Positions 31,868 through 44,860 are shown, counted from the first letter of the stretch. The stretch: 64,000 nucleotides of DNA from Phoenix dactylifera (GCF_009389715.1 NW_024067836.1:320001-384000); one strand, 5' to 3'. Numbers and translations are program-made. The notes: generated by a model from the sequence alone, not told the origin.

Positions 31868-33723
31868 ATGTCAGCTTCAAACCCTTTGATCCGTATTCTT
31901 GAGACCAACCGACTGACCGAAACCAACTACAAAGACTGGCTTAGGAACCTAAAAATTGTTCTAAATTGTGAGAAACTAGGGTATGTGCTCGAGAACGATA
32001 TCTCCAGGTTACCAGCACGTCCTACTGATGATCAGCGTGAGACGCATCAAAAGTGGACAGATGACGACATTAGGATCAAGTGCTACATCATGGCATCCAT
32101 GACTAATGAACTTCAATGCCAGCATAAGCACATAAAGACTGCTAGGGAAATACTGGCACACCTGCAAGAGTTGTATGGTGAGCAGAGCCGCACTGCACGC
32201 TTTGAAGTGTCCAAGAGGCTCTTCAAGGCAAAGATGCGCGAGGGGCAGTCTGTCCACGATCACTGTTTGACTATGATCAAGGACCTCGAGGAGCTTGAGA
32301 AGCTCGGTATGTCCATGCATAAGGAACTGCAGATAGATCTTATCCTGCAATCCCTTTCTGATTCATTTGGTCAGTTTATAATAAACTACCATATGAATAA
32401 AATTGAATGCACGAAGACTGAACTACTGAATATGTTGGTAAATGCTGAGGGAGCCTTGAAAGGTTCAAGGGGCTCTGTTCTGACTGCTGAGCTGACTTCT
32501 GGTTCCAAGAGAAAGTCTACTTGGAAGAAAAAGAAGCCTGCTAAGAAGCAGAAGAAAGACAAGAAGCCTAAGAAGGAAGTTCATAAGAAAAAGGCTGATG
32601 ACAAAGGAAAATATTTCTACTGCAACGTCAACGGCCACTGGAAAAGGAACTGCCCTTCATACCTCGAGAGCCTGAAGAACAAAAAGGCAGACACACCTTC
32701 TGAAGGTATTTTAGACTTGCTCGTAATTGAAACTAATCTTACGGTTTCTTCTACTTCTAGTTGGATTTTGGATTCTAGTTCTAGTGCTCATTTGTGCACT
32801 ACTATGCAGGGTCTAAAGGAAAGTAGGAGGCTGGTGGAAGGTGCAGTGACCCTTCGGGTAGGCAATGGGGCAAGAGTTGCTGCTGTAGCTGTGGGCACTT
32901 ATCCTCTGCGATTACCGTCTGGATTTAGTTTACTACTTAGAGACTGTTATTATGTCCCTGCTGCTAGCAGGAATTTGATTTTTGTTTCATGTTTAGCACA
33001 GGATGGTCATATTTTGACATTTGACAAAGACCACTGTTCTATTTATTTCAGAAATAAATTAGTTGCATGTGGTTTCATGATTGACAGTCTCTATCACTTG
33101 CATGTTGATGTGTCTGTGAATGTGTCTGAGCAAGTAATGAGTGCCACAGGATCTAAAAGATCCAGATATGAGATAAACCAGAAGTATTTGTGGCACCTCA
33201 GGCTTGGCCATATTGGAGAGGACAGAATGAACAAAATGGAGAAAGATGGGCTTCTCGGCCCATTGACTTCCGAGTCATATCCAGTTTGTGAGTCCTGTCT
33301 TCAAGAAAAAATGGCTAGATTACCTTTTGTAGGACATGGGGAGAGGACCACTGAAATACTTACCCTGGTACACACTGATGTGTGTGGCCCATTTAATGTG
33401 TCAGCCAGGGGTCGTTATTCGTACTTCATTACCTTTACCGATGACTATTCACGATATGGGTATGTGTATCTTATGAGATACAAATCTGAGTCTTTTGAAA
33501 AGTTCAAAGAATTCAAAAATGAAGTAGAAAAACAGACCGGAAAAATTCTTAAGGTTCTTCGATCAGATCGAGGAGGAGAATACCTTAGTGGAGAATTTCG
33601 GGACTATCTCAAGGAGAATGGCATAGTCTCACAATGGACGCCTCCGGGTACACCTCAACTCAACGGGGTGTCAGAAAGGAGGAATTAGACTCTATTAGAA
33701 ATGGTCCGATCCATGATGAGCTT
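31868..33723 (+). pseudogene. Copia C gag, protease and integrase (first part)
   Basis: A long frame opens at ATG 31868. Gag: NYKDWLRNLKIVLNCEKLGY and HDHCLTMIKDLEELEKLGM, then a Lys-rich tract and the knuckle YFYCNVNGHWKRNC, in which the first Cys of C-x2-C-x4-H-x4-C is Tyr. Protease: WILDSSSSAHLC, where the catalytic D-[ST]-G is now Asp-Ser-Ser. Integrase: YLWHLRLGHIGEDRM and CESCLQEKM (HHCC), core Asp in LVHTDVCGPFN, Asp in LRSDRGGEYLSGEF, and the third acidic residue in NGVSERRN. A TAG (33686) follows ERRN, where Arg is usual. The frame then runs to AGCTT (33719-33723), where gypsy D entered. It continues at 54140. Confidence 0.92.
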
Positions 33724-35779
33724 TGATGAGAGCACAAAAGTGCGACCAACATGTCACCTAAATTAGTATTATTGCTAACCGATAATGATAAATTCACTAG
33801 ATTAATATTATATTTGGGTTTGGCACAGATTTTCATAAATTAGAGATAAAATGCACATTGAGTACAAATTTGACTAAAAAAGGATCCCTTTCCAGATCCG
33901 ACCCGGTTGAAGATCGGGTCGGGTCCGAGTCAGAGTCGGGTCCGAATCGGGTCCAATTTTTCTGTGCTTTTGGGAAAGAATTTTGGGAAAATCTAATTTG
34001 GCCATATCATAACTATGAGGTGCTAGGTGACCCATGACTTGAAAGACTTGAAATTGACCTCCAGTCATAATAGAAGACCCGTGACGAACTAAGTCCATCC
34101 GTCCACAAGCCAAATTTCATATCATACTATTTTTTATTATTATCCATATGACTAATTGGACGGAACTTGGTGTCTCCCAGCTCCCTCTCAGGAGGGCAAA
34201 GAAAGGCCCAGATCTTCTTCCAAAATTCAATTCCATTACAGAAACCGGCACATGACCCATGGCGAGATCCAAGCGCTCGATCGAACGCAGCCAGCACCCT
34301 TCCTCTTCCGTGATCCCAGCCGTGGCATCCGTCCCATCTCTTCCGCCCGTTTCAAGTGCAGCCCGGATCTGCGTCCCCACCTTCCATCCGCGTCGTGCCA
34401 GCAAGCAGCCGCGTCCAAGCTTCTCCCAGCGAATCCCATTTGCAAGCCGAGATCCCAGCAACGCCAGAAGAAGGAAATAGGAAGCAAATCCCAGCATCGC
34501 CCACGTGCGTCTCCTCCCTTCTGATTTCAAGCCATGATCACCGCATTCATCTCCCTCAAAGCAAGGAAGATCCCAGCCTCCTCCTCCGCGCTCATCATCC
34601 ACGGATCCTCCTCCCCGTCGATCCAGCTTCCAATCCGGCACCCAAAGAAGGAAGCCCCAGCATCTTTCCTCTTCCGCGTACGATCCCGGATGATCCGCCT
34701 CCCATCAACGCCACAGCAACGGATTCCCAGCATCCACGCGAGCCTCCTTCCTTCCGCGACAGCATCCCGCGTCCGTCCTCCCCTTCCTTCCGCAATCACT
34801 GGCGATCCCGCATCCGTGGCCCAAAGAAGCAAGACCGTCCCCACCTTCCGCTTCCATGCCGTCATCCCGTCGATCTCGCAGCATCCCTAGCCTCCCGCGC
34901 TCGATTTCAGCGCCCGAATCCGCTTCTCCCAGCCTTCGTCCAACTATAAGAAGGAAGGAGGTCGGCAAGGAGAGGGGGGGAGTCGAAGGAGAAAGAGAGC
35001 TGGGTGGAGGCCAAGAAACAGAGAGAAGGGAGGAGAAGACGTGCTCGGTTGGGGGTTAAGGCCGAGAGTCGGAGGAGAAGGAGAGCTCGGTTGGAGGTGG
35101 AGGCCAAGAGAGGAGTCGGCTGGGTGTTGAGAAGAAGAAACAGAGCAAGTGCTCTGTTCTTGGGAAGAAGAAGAACATAAAAAAATTATTTTATGTTGGA
35201 AGTCCACCGTGGGAGTGGGAGAGAAAGAGAAGTGATTTTTTTTTTTCTCTTTGTTCTCTTTTCTTTATTTTATTTGCAAAATAGGGGAGTATTAGGCCTC
35301 TAATCTCCACTTTTATTTGTAATCAGTTTTCTTTTTATGAAATCCATCAATTTTCTTTTATGCAATCTATGTTCTAAGTTTCAGTTTAATTCCCGCAATT
35401 TATTTTATTTGTACTGAAAATCTTATTTAAATATTTTTCTTTGCTGCTTGACCGCTACTCTGCATTACATTCTCAATTATAAAGTTTTCTTTCTTTTCTT
35501 TGTTTATTTTTCGAATAGAAAATATATTCTTTAATAGACTGGAGAATCATTCCACATCCCCGAAGTAATGTTTTTCTTTTATTATTCAAAAATCGATTTC
35601 AAAACCGAGTGAACGTTCTAATTTTTATGCAACTCCAATCGCCTCCCTGTGGATCGATCTCTTACAACCGCTATTTTTCGAGTAGGAAAGGTAAGAGTAA
35701 AATTAAATTTAAACTTTGTTTGTCGGTTCTAACAACGATCTGTTTAGCATATTTTTAGTTAGATAGAAAAGGACGAACA
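33724..35779 (+). repeat. 5' LTR of gypsy D
   Basis: TGATGAGAGC to GACGAACA. Includes the GGGTCGGG-rich patch (33895-33955), a C-rich part (34150-34940), a TATA-like CTATAAGAAG (34944-34953), a purine-rich tract, AT-rich U5 and the CCCTGTGGATCGA motif (35645-35657). Many chance open frames arise in the GC-rich part. Confidence 0.95.
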
Positions 35780-35788
35780 AAATTTTGG

Positions 35789-36384
35789 TTAATACTAAAT
35801 GCAGCAAATAATCAATATTTTTTTTAAAGTTTATGCAATGTCATTAGGTTGTATTGATTAAATGAGCAAGCAAATTTTTTTTTATTTTATTTTTATTTAT
35901 AATTTTTTTATTAGTTATTCTAAAATTTGAAATTCGAAATTTAAAGTTTTCTAAAAAAGTAAAAAAAATGAAAAAATTCAAAAAATTCAAAAATTTAAAT
36001 TCAAAATTTGAATTCTGTGATTCGAAATTTGAAATTTAAAAAAAAAAGTTAATTAAATTAAAAAAAAATTTCAAAAAAAAATATTATTTTTGCTAGTAAT
36101 TGATAGGGTGCAATCCTCCGAGGTGATCACACCTCTATTGGGGCTCCTCACGGAGTAATATCCAGAGCTTATTCAACGGGCATTCGGAGATTGACTGACG
36201 CATAAGAATTGTGTTTAGTTTACATTCAAGTTATTGTTATATAAATAATAATAATAATAATAATAATAAAATATAAATAAAAATAAAATAAAAAAAATTT
36301 TGCTTGCTCATTTAATCAATACAACCTAATGACATTGCATAAACTTTAAAAAAAATATTGATTATTTGCTGCATTTAGTATTAA
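35789..36384. repeat. Inverted repeat (fold-back, MITE-like) at the gypsy D primer-binding site
   Basis: Arms of about 110 bases (35789 to about 35899 and 36271-36384) are near-perfect reverse complements, starting TTAATACTAAATGCAGC and ending GCTGCATTTAGTATTAA. The left arm begins immediately after AATTTTGG, the point where the tRNA-Asp-like PBS should continue. The interior (35900-36270) is A/T-rich around a GC-richer segment, with an (ATA)n tract at 36241-36268. No coding capacity. Confidence 0.8.
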
Positions 36385-36979
36385 GCATTTGCATAAAGTA
36401 ATTAAGGGCAAAACCAATTAAAAAGATAAGGTCGGGAAGTCATTACATGTCCTTAGCCCAAAAATCACCACCTTGCATACTTATCCTAAGCCAAATTAAA
36501 TTAAAATCAAATTAGACGTTGGCCTTAGGGTTTTCGAGCTCAATTAGGCTCTTGGAAAGAAGCGGCTGAAAGCCACTCCAGTGAGGATTTAGTAATTGGT
36601 GATGTCTAGGAAAGTTTTACAACAGTGAGAACTGTTACGGGTATTGTGGTATCGGTGTATCCCTTCTGGCACCACTGCACACCCCGGGACTTTCCTGGTC
36701 ACTGGTTACTGGATCACTTAACTGGTAAGCTCAAGCTTAATCTGAAAGGGAGATTAGGAGCTGTCTAATCTAGAGAGAATTTCAGGACTTTTTTAACCTG
36801 ATAAGTCTCTATGCAACTAGATTTAAGAAGCTACTAAACTTCACTTAGCTCTAAAATTAACAGGGTCAAATTATTGTGTGGTGTTGATTGTGGTCATCTT
36901 GGTCTAGCCCTTCTTCTTATCTTTTAGGATTTCGTTTAAAAAAAAAAAAAATTGAGTCTAATTAAGTTGTGGAAAATGT
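36385..36979 (+). other. Leader of gypsy D
   Basis: About 0.6 kb between the inverted repeat and gag. Contains a CACTCCAGTGAGGATTTAGT stretch and a 13-base A run near 36940. No frame or RNA gene recognised. Confidence 0.5.
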
Positions 36980-37243
36980 ATGCATGGTAGAAGGTCATTA
37001 AGGGATAAGTTAACCCCATTTGATCCTGAGATTGACAGAACTTTTCATCATAACCTGCGAACTGTAAACCAACCGTCGATCTCTACAATGGGTGAACATA
37101 TTAGAACCCTGAATGAATTATTCGCTCCTGCATCCGCTAGTCCACCTACATGTATAGTATTGCCAATAAATAATGCAGCCCAATTTGAAATTCGGGCTGC
37201 AACAATAAACATGTTACCCAAGTTTCATGGGTTCGAGAGTGAA
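36980..37243 (+). pseudogene. Gypsy D gag, first part (interrupted by copia E)
   Basis: From ATG 36980: MHGRRSLRDKLTPFDPEID, then a proline-rich stretch and the capsid start INMLPKFHGFES, similar to gypsy B (LLPTFHGLEN). It is cut at GTGAA (37239-37243). The second part begins at 48279. Confidence 0.88.
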
Positions 37244-39357
37244 TGTTGCCCAGTAGATACAACCCAAGAGGGGGGTGAATTGGGTCTTTTAAAACTTTTA
37301 AACTACTTCTAAGACTTTTCAATTAATTATGCTAAGTTGTATAGATGCGCAGTGGAATTTAAACTTAGCAACAGTATGATTTATTGAATGGGACTTGATT
37401 AAGTAAATTGAGTATGCTTGCAACTAAGGGATGCGTAGATAAGAGTTAAGCAAGCAATATATCTAAGTAAGCAAGTTAGACAATGACAAAAAGCATCACA
37501 AACACAACAAACATATAGTGGTTCGGTGCACCCCAGCACCTACATCCACTCCCCAAGACCTCTTGGGAATTCCACTATAATCCTACAGATTACAGCCGGT
37601 TGTTTTACAAGCTCACAACCCAACTTGTTGTTTTGCGAGATAACAACGAACTCGGTCGGTTTTCACAGTCTCACCGACTAGAACCAACCGATTGTTTTCC
37701 CGGGTTCACAATCAAACCCAGTTGGTTTTCCCACAGGCTCACCAACCACAACCTTACACCGTTGGTTTTCCCTTTGGCTCACCAACAAACCTTAACCCCT
37801 TGATTCAATCCCTTGATTGAATCAAGTTACAAGATATTAAAACAAAGGTTTAAAACAAATCAAAGCTTCTTAAACAAGCAAATGTAACAATATAAACAAG
37901 TAGAGTAAAGAGAAGCCCTCAAACGAGTTTTGAAGATGAAGGAGCTCGGCTTCTTCTTTACTTGACCCTCTTCTGATTTGGCACGAAGTAGAGGATCACG
38001 GAGGCAGCACACGGATGGAGAGGAAGCTTTGGGATTCACTTGGATGCTCTTCTTCTCTCTATTTCGCTTTGGATGGCCCTTTTGTACTTATGGAGGATTT
38101 TCCTTGTAATCTCTTTGAGATCTCTTCTCTAAATGTTCTCTCCCACTTCCATACCTTCTCCCCTAGCTCTCCTCTTGATTTTATAGCTTTTGGTGGCGTG
38201 GAAACAAAAACTAGCCGTTAGAGACAAAAATAGAGCCGTTATGACCCGTCTGCACATTCTGACAATGTATCCGTTGGGCTCGGAGTCGACTCGCGCGATC
38301 TGGAGTCGACTCGGCTGTAGCAGGAGTCGACTCATGCTTTTCTGGAGTCGGCTCGGCAACTGTTCCAGATTTGAATTGAAGTGGTCTTCTCGACTGGGAG
38401 TCGACTCCCCAAAATCTGGAGCTGACCTTGCACTTTTGGAGTCGGCTCATCCCAAGGAATCCATAGATGTATTCTTCAACTTGGCTCACTCGAGTCGACT
38501 CGTGAATTCTGGGAGTCGACTCGGCGCTCAGAGGCCGAACTCCCGATCTTCTGTCTTTTGGCTCGTGCAGTCTTGGAGTCGACTCGAACTGTCTCGGAGT
38601 CGACTCGGCCCTTAGTATCCAAAAACAGTCTTCTGTCTTTTGGGGTCGCGCTGCCTTGGAGTCGACTCGAACTGCCTTGGAGTCGACTCGCCTCTCAGAG
38701 ACGAAAATACCGTCTTCTGTCTTTGGGGTTGCGCTGCCTCGGAGTCGACTCGGATTTTGCGGGAGTCGACTCGGCTCTCAGTGTCCGAAAGTTGCTCTCT
38801 GACTTTTGCTTTGTATCACACTGGGAGTCGACTCTCGCTTCCTTTGGAGTCGACCTGCCAACCATCGGAGTCGACTCGAGTTCCTCCGGAGTCGACTCGG
38901 CTCTCAGGGTCCAAAATAACTTCTCTGTCTTTCTTCTGTGACTCCCTGGAGTCGACTCGTACTACCCTGGAGTCGACTCGGCAAGCATCGGAGTCGACTC
39001 GCGCTCTTCAGGAGTCGACTCGTTGACAGGTTCTGAGATGAATCTTTCTGTCCGACTGTCTGTTGCTCCTTGGAGTCGACTCGGAACTGTAGGAGTCGAC
39101 TCGAGTGCCTTTCCTTTGAATTTTTCTTAAAACTTGCTCTTCTAAATTGAAGCCTTTGAACTTGAATCTTGGGCCAATGAGGTGTGGCTTTCTTCTAACT
39201 TTTCTTGAGAGCTTTGGAGGCCTTCTTGAATTCTTCCAACTTGCTATGTTCCTTGCAAAATAAATAATCTTTCTTCTTGCAACACAAACATTAGTATTTA
39301 TACTTCAAGGTTTTGTGATCATCAAAATCAATCTTTAAATCAATCTTTGGGTCATCA
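37244..39357 (-). repeat. 3' LTR of copia E
   Basis: TGTTGCCC to GGTCATCA on the plus strand. Contains the GAGTCGACTC array at 38280-39105. Pairs with 46159-48273. Confidence 0.95.
38280..39105. repeat. Array of the palindrome GAGTCGACTC in the copia E 3' LTR
   Basis: About 21 exact copies of the 10-bp palindrome GAGTCGACTC plus about four one- or two-base variants are spaced irregularly over 0.83 kb, usually preceded by CTG, TTG or TCG and often followed by GGCTC. The spacers are not repeats of each other, apart from short words such as GTCTTCTGTCTTT. Confidence 0.95.
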
Positions 39358-39371
39358 GTCTCCCCCTTTTT
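39358..39371 (-). other. Polypurine tract of copia E
   Basis: Minus strand AAAAAGGGGGAGAC abuts the TGATGACC start of the 3' LTR, typical for SIRE-like copia elements. Confidence 0.75.
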
Positions 39372-42300
39372 GATGATGACAAAACTTGGAGTATATGCAA
39401 TATATTGTGTTCTAGAAGTAATGCATAGCTAAGTTGTTTGAAGTAGAAAATATATATCTTTAAAATATACTTCATGATAATGCTTTAGATTTACTCAACT
39501 TAACATAATCAGCATTATGAGCATATACTTAGATATTTCTCCCCCTTTTTGACAACATCAAAAAGATTGTGAAACATTAAGCACAAAGATAAGAATACTC
39601 AAATATTGTACTCTGATTTGCATGTCAAATTATTGCAAGGATATGAATCATATAACTCAAGGCAATAACGTTAGAATAAGATTAATGAGCATAGATCAGA
39701 GCCAATTAAGATAATTTCAGAGCAGAACACATCGAATGTGATTCCAAAGATAGTTTTCAAATCAAGTGTAGGTGGAATCTTTCTTAAGTTAATTCAAGAA
39801 GTACCACGAATGATATTCAAAGAAAGCACGAATGGAAATCTAACCTCTCTTCAATAATAAGTATGAAAGCTTGTTCATTTAAGAACTTTTGCCCAAAATA
39901 TTAAGTATTTTATCAACATGAGAGCAATTTAATTAATTTTCAAGGGTTAGCTCCGAACCACTATAAAAAAGAGTATAAGATCAAAACTTATATACTTGAA
40001 AAACATATCATCATGTTGGATCATTAATTCTTAATGACTTCAAAGTTCTTTTATGATAATAAGAGCATTGGGGCACAAATACCAAAATATGGATTCATGC
40101 AATTTTTGATACATCTTAGAGCTCTTTTAAAGACTTTCTTTTATTCCTTTAGAAAATAAGCACAATTTGGTACATATAATAATGAATTGGCATAAAAATT
40201 GAAGTTCTAAAGAACAAGCCAATAAGAACTCATTAGTAAATTCCAAAAATAGGTTTTCTAAGAGATACTCAAGAACATTCAACACATTATTCTCTCCTTT
40301 TGTCATTAAGTTAGAGGCTCTTAAGATCAACTGTTTGAATTGCAATTTGGTTCATGATTTATGCATAAGATATATTAACCAAATAACAAGCCTCAAGGTG
40401 TATCATAAAGATTTTCAGATTTAAATTTCAGATGATACATATTGGAGAGTATTAGGATCACTTTTCATTTAGTATTCTTTCTCTCTCCTTTAGTTATAGA
40501 TTTATGTGATTAAGTTCCATAAGACCTCTCCTTCTGAAATTTTCTTTCTCCCCCTCAATTGATCATTCCATTTAAGAGTTTAGAATTTGAAGATAATGTT
40601 CAATAACATTGTCAATCTCAAAAAAAATATATTTTCTATAAGTTTCAGCGTATTTTCATAAGACTCAAGGTTTGAGATAAGACAACCTTTATAGAACTCA
40701 TCTCAAGGTATAAACTTATAATTAAAGCAAGTCTTGCCATATAAGGAGGTTCATCAAAATCAATCCATAAAAATCAAGGTATGCATCAAATTAAAGTAAT
40801 TTTTAGGATAAGATACTGAATATCTAAAGCTCCCCCTCAAAAGATGCATTCCTCTTTATTTTTGAGAAAATGTACTGAAATATTAATTAGAAAATGATTC
40901 ATTTGAAGCTCAAATTCTTTCAAAAGCATTTACACTTTTTTTTAAGAATCATTTGAGTGAGCTGAAATGTTTCTAGACTTAAGATCATTCACTCTTTTAA
41001 TAATATATATATATATATATATATTTTGATGGAAGTCTTTAATAATGTAGGAGAGAGAAAAATATATAGATGATCATTGAAGTATATATAGTTATAGAAC
41101 TCAATTTCTTAATCATAGTTTTTCAGCAATGTATACATGAAGCACAATAAATCTTTTTAATATCAAAATAAAATCATATATTTAAAAATATTTGTTTGCA
41201 ATTAAGATCATTGAAAGACACATCATTTGGACCAATATTAGTACACTTTAAAGATAAGAGATGATATGTTTCGGATGCGTATCGGAGCAATCAACCAAGG
41301 CATCAAAATTAATTCTGTTTTTCTTACATTAAGAATTTATTTAGAAATCATATTGAGTTTAAGCTTTTATACAAAATCAGATTCTGAATTACATAAGGAT
41401 TTTCAATAGAGGCTTTCAAAATCATAATTTGAGATATGTATCTTCCACATTGTAGCTCATCTTAAATCATTACGATTGAAAACACATATTTCAAGCATAT
41501 AAGCGCATATTCAGAATATTTGTATTTATGTTGAGTTTTGGTATGAATTAGAACATCATATACCAAAATTAGGCAAGTTGAAAGATAAAACAAAATCAAT
41601 TCATTTTGCCTAAATAGAGATATACTTCTCTTCTCCTTTTTACAAATTTATTCAACTTTCAGATTTCAAAAAATGATTGTGAACGACAAATCTAATATTT
41701 CTTTTCAATAATACCATAAAATAACTTCATACAGTATTTCAAACATTCAATCAAATTATCCAAGCATGGAACATTACAAAATATTGAGAATCCATAATTC
41801 AGAACATCATGCCATATGCAAAATGTATCATGTGTTAAGTCATGCATTAAAATATTAAGAAAAAGCATGTCAAGGATCAAAATCAATTCTTTTCAAATAA
41901 ACTCTCCCTATTTAAATATAATTTTGCACTGATTTCATCCTTAAAATATGTTTTCAAGTGATTAAAAATTTGACTTGATTCTTCTTATATACTTTCATTT
42001 ACTTTGTCTTTCATTTTTACTTTCTTATGCTCCATACTCTATTTGCTCCCTATCCGGTGGAGTTGGAAGGGGCACGAGGTACTACCACTAGCCTCCCTCT
42101 TGTGCCGTCCCTAATATACCCTACACCGAATAGTTGGGTCAAATAGTGCCGGGTACTACCACTAGCCTCCCCATTGGCACCATCCCTATGATGAGCAATA
42201 TAGAAAGGTTAAAATGTTCACTTCAAACTCTTCCTGTTTAGGTGTAATTAATTACGGATTTTATCCCTTTCACAAGTCTCATAAATGTGCCAAATATATT

Positions 42301-43688
42301 ATGCTTGTTTTGATTTTTCTTAAGATGAAGGATCAGAATAAAGAAATAATCTCATGTATTATATAGAGGTATATCATGCAAATAACATTTTCATTTTACT
42401 CAAGAATTCATAGCTTCTCACAAGTTAATTTAAATCAGCATTTTAAGCATATACTTGTGTATTTCATGGTTATGATATAGGCAAAGGAGCATTTTAATTT
42501 AAGCAAACCATGAATCAATTTCTGAAAGCATAAGTCAATGAATACATATATAGACATGATATCAAGGAATTAATAATTAAATATTTTAACCATGCCACAC
42601 TAAGATTTAAGTTATTGACTTTGCTCAATTAATTTATGAGAAAGGTATCTAGAATTACCAATCCATTCTGCATTCTTCAGTCAAATACCTACTAGATTTC
42701 TTATGTATGAACTTTTGGCTGAAGAAGGTCCTCTCTCTTGTTTGCATGAGAATGTTTATTGTATCTTACGTGGAGATATCCTTCAAGTTAAAATCTCTCA
42801 TTTTCTTGCTCAAGGATCCTGCATTATTAACAAAATTCTTTTCTTTCTTGAAAGAAGTTATTAGTTTCTTCAAGATACAAAACATTCATATAGCATATTT
42901 CTTAACTAGGTAACTCAACCTAAGATATGATGATAATTGAATGTTGAGTCACTTTACTCAAGAGATTGCCTAAATATAAGCAAACATATGTCACTTGAAC
43001 TAAAGAGATAGTTTCATTAACCAAGACTGTTCAAGGACAGGCATGTGAAGCAATAGGAAGATTCATCAAGGTCAAATTAATTTCTTATTTTCAACATCAA
43101 TTTAGCTTAGATTCTATTTGCTTAAGATAATTATCAATAAGGCATGCTAGCTAAGTTTTGATCAAATTGCCTTAAACAATTATTTCTATCAAAATTCAGA
43201 TTATGATTCATTTGTTATCAATAAATTATGATTCATTAGAGTTAGATTGAAGTCTTGCACAAGGGCACATAATGATCACACAATCTGGTCTATTAGGTAT
43301 ATGATAAAATAATTATTCTATCATGCTTTTGATGCTTGTTCCAAATCACAAATTGCTTTATCATATTTGTAATGAATGTTTTCAAATAAGGTGGTTATTT
43401 TACATAGATCCCTTTTTAATGAAATAACCATATAGGAGTGTATTCTACACATTCATTTGACAGAATATAAAGCTCATAAGGCAAGCAGATGATAATGGTG
43501 ATCTTTACTTCTAATCATGCAAGAATTTCATCAAGATCTATTTCATCTTTTCTTGATTTAGTCTTTTAGTGGTCATCAATTTTTCTTCATTAAGTGCATT
43601 TCTGAAAAACTCAATTTGGTTCTAATTATTAACATGTTTTCAGATTGTTATATGTAAAAGATTAACCATATACATATATAATTTGATT
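39372..43688 (-). other. AT-rich non-coding interior of copia E
   Basis: More than 4 kb where reverse transcriptase and RNase H would be expected. I recognise neither on either strand. Contains a (TA)n tract (41003-41024) and an isolated GC-rich patch with two related hairpins (42071-42180). Confidence 0.65.
42071..42180. repeat. Two related hairpins with identical loops in copia E
   Basis: GGTACTACCACTAGCCTCC occurs at 42078-42096 and 42152-42170. Each copy is bracketed by complementary arms: GGCACGAG with CTCTTGTGCC (42071-42106), and GTGCC with GGCAC (42146-42180). The surrounding DNA is AT-rich. Confidence 0.8.
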
Positions 43689-44398
43689 TTAGTATCTTGA
43701 TAATAAATCATTAGTCTCATAAAGAATAAAATGACTTGATATTTCTGCAACTAAAATCTTTTCATTGAATATTCTATATGCATTGCTTGATGAATGATAT
43801 CCAAGGATAGACATATCTCTATCAGATTTGGCATTATTTTCATAAGAACATATCAAGCATAACATGTACGACTGAAAAATATGAAAGATATGCAATAGTT
43901 TATTTTCTATTTTTCAGAAGATCAAAAGGAGTTTTCATCAAAAATAGATATAATAGAAATCATATGTATGACAAGCAGTGATGATAGCTTTTAACAGAAA
44001 TCATTTAAGTAGACTATCATACACCATTGTCTTTTTCATTTCTTCAAGAGTTCCATTAACACTATTTTACTTATGGTGTCCTTAGTGCTGAAATAATTAG
44101 ATTTAATATTATTTTCTGTATAAACTTTATCAGGATTTTGGTTTTCAACATTGTGCCTTGAACTCTTTATCTTCACAGTTTGGAAACCTTTTTCATTTGA
44201 AATACTTTTACAAGATTTAGCAAATACAGAAAATACTTTAATTTTATTTGCCAAGAACAAATCCAATATAAGCTTTTGAAAACTTAGTGATGGAAATAAC
44301 ATCTTTAGATTTAGAAATTGATTCTTGTTTGTTTCCTTGGTTAGCATGCATAGCAAATTTTGACCTTTCAGAAGATAATCTAAGTAAGTCAATGACAA
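43689..44398 (-). pseudogene. Copia E integrase remnants
   Basis: Minus strand 44260-44036: LFLANKIKVFSVFAKSCKSI and SNEKGFQTVKIKSS resemble the SIRE integrase core, but the second catalytic Asp (normally in RSDHG) is Ser. Minus strand 43850-43690: KSDRDMSILGYHSSSNAYRI and FNEKILVAEISSHF resemble the region after the core (GYS-x-SKAYRVFN type). The stretches are in different frames with stops between. They show that copia E descends from a pol-bearing element, although this copy cannot encode an integrase. Confidence 0.7.
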
Positions 44399-44860
44399 GG
44401 TCTTTTGAGATTAAGTACATACTAGCATGAGTTGATTTTATATGCCAAGGATGGTTTCTTTAATCTTGGTATTCATAGTGCATATATTCAAAAGCACACC
44501 AAGTACACATTATCATATCTATGATCAATAAACAATAATATCATGGATAAAAACTCTCAATCAAGCATATAGAGAATTCATAGAGTTAATCTTAATAAAT
44601 TGATTAATCATTTAGCAACTTATCCAATAGTGAGTAAAGTATACTATAAAATGAAATGATTTGATTATATTTCCAAAAGTATTTTCTATATCACAAAATT
44701 GATCAATATTAGCAATTCATATCAAATACTAAAGCAAAAATAATGATGAGATGCAAGGATTACTGATTTCATTATTATTATTTTTGTTAATAACTTTTCA
44801 TAAGTATATTATAAGTTTCTTTTGTTCCATGGGTATCTTGGCACACCTATGTCTACATCC

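Noticed and set aside
34117-35207. Several overlapping open frames on both strands, with twins at 52480-53570
   Set aside because: They lie in the GC-rich part of the gypsy D LTRs, occur in all frames at once, and have no recognisable domain.
38190-39026. Ser/Arg-rich open frames (ESTR, GVDS repeats), also at 47106-47953
   Set aside because: They are translations of the GAGTCGACTC palindrome array in the copia E LTRs. Different frames give equally repetitive peptides and none has a known domain.
38280-39105. CRISPR array
   Set aside because: Palindromic short repeats with variable spacers invite the idea, but the repeat is only 10 bp, spacing is irregular, the sequence sits in a plant LTR and is duplicated in the partner LTR.
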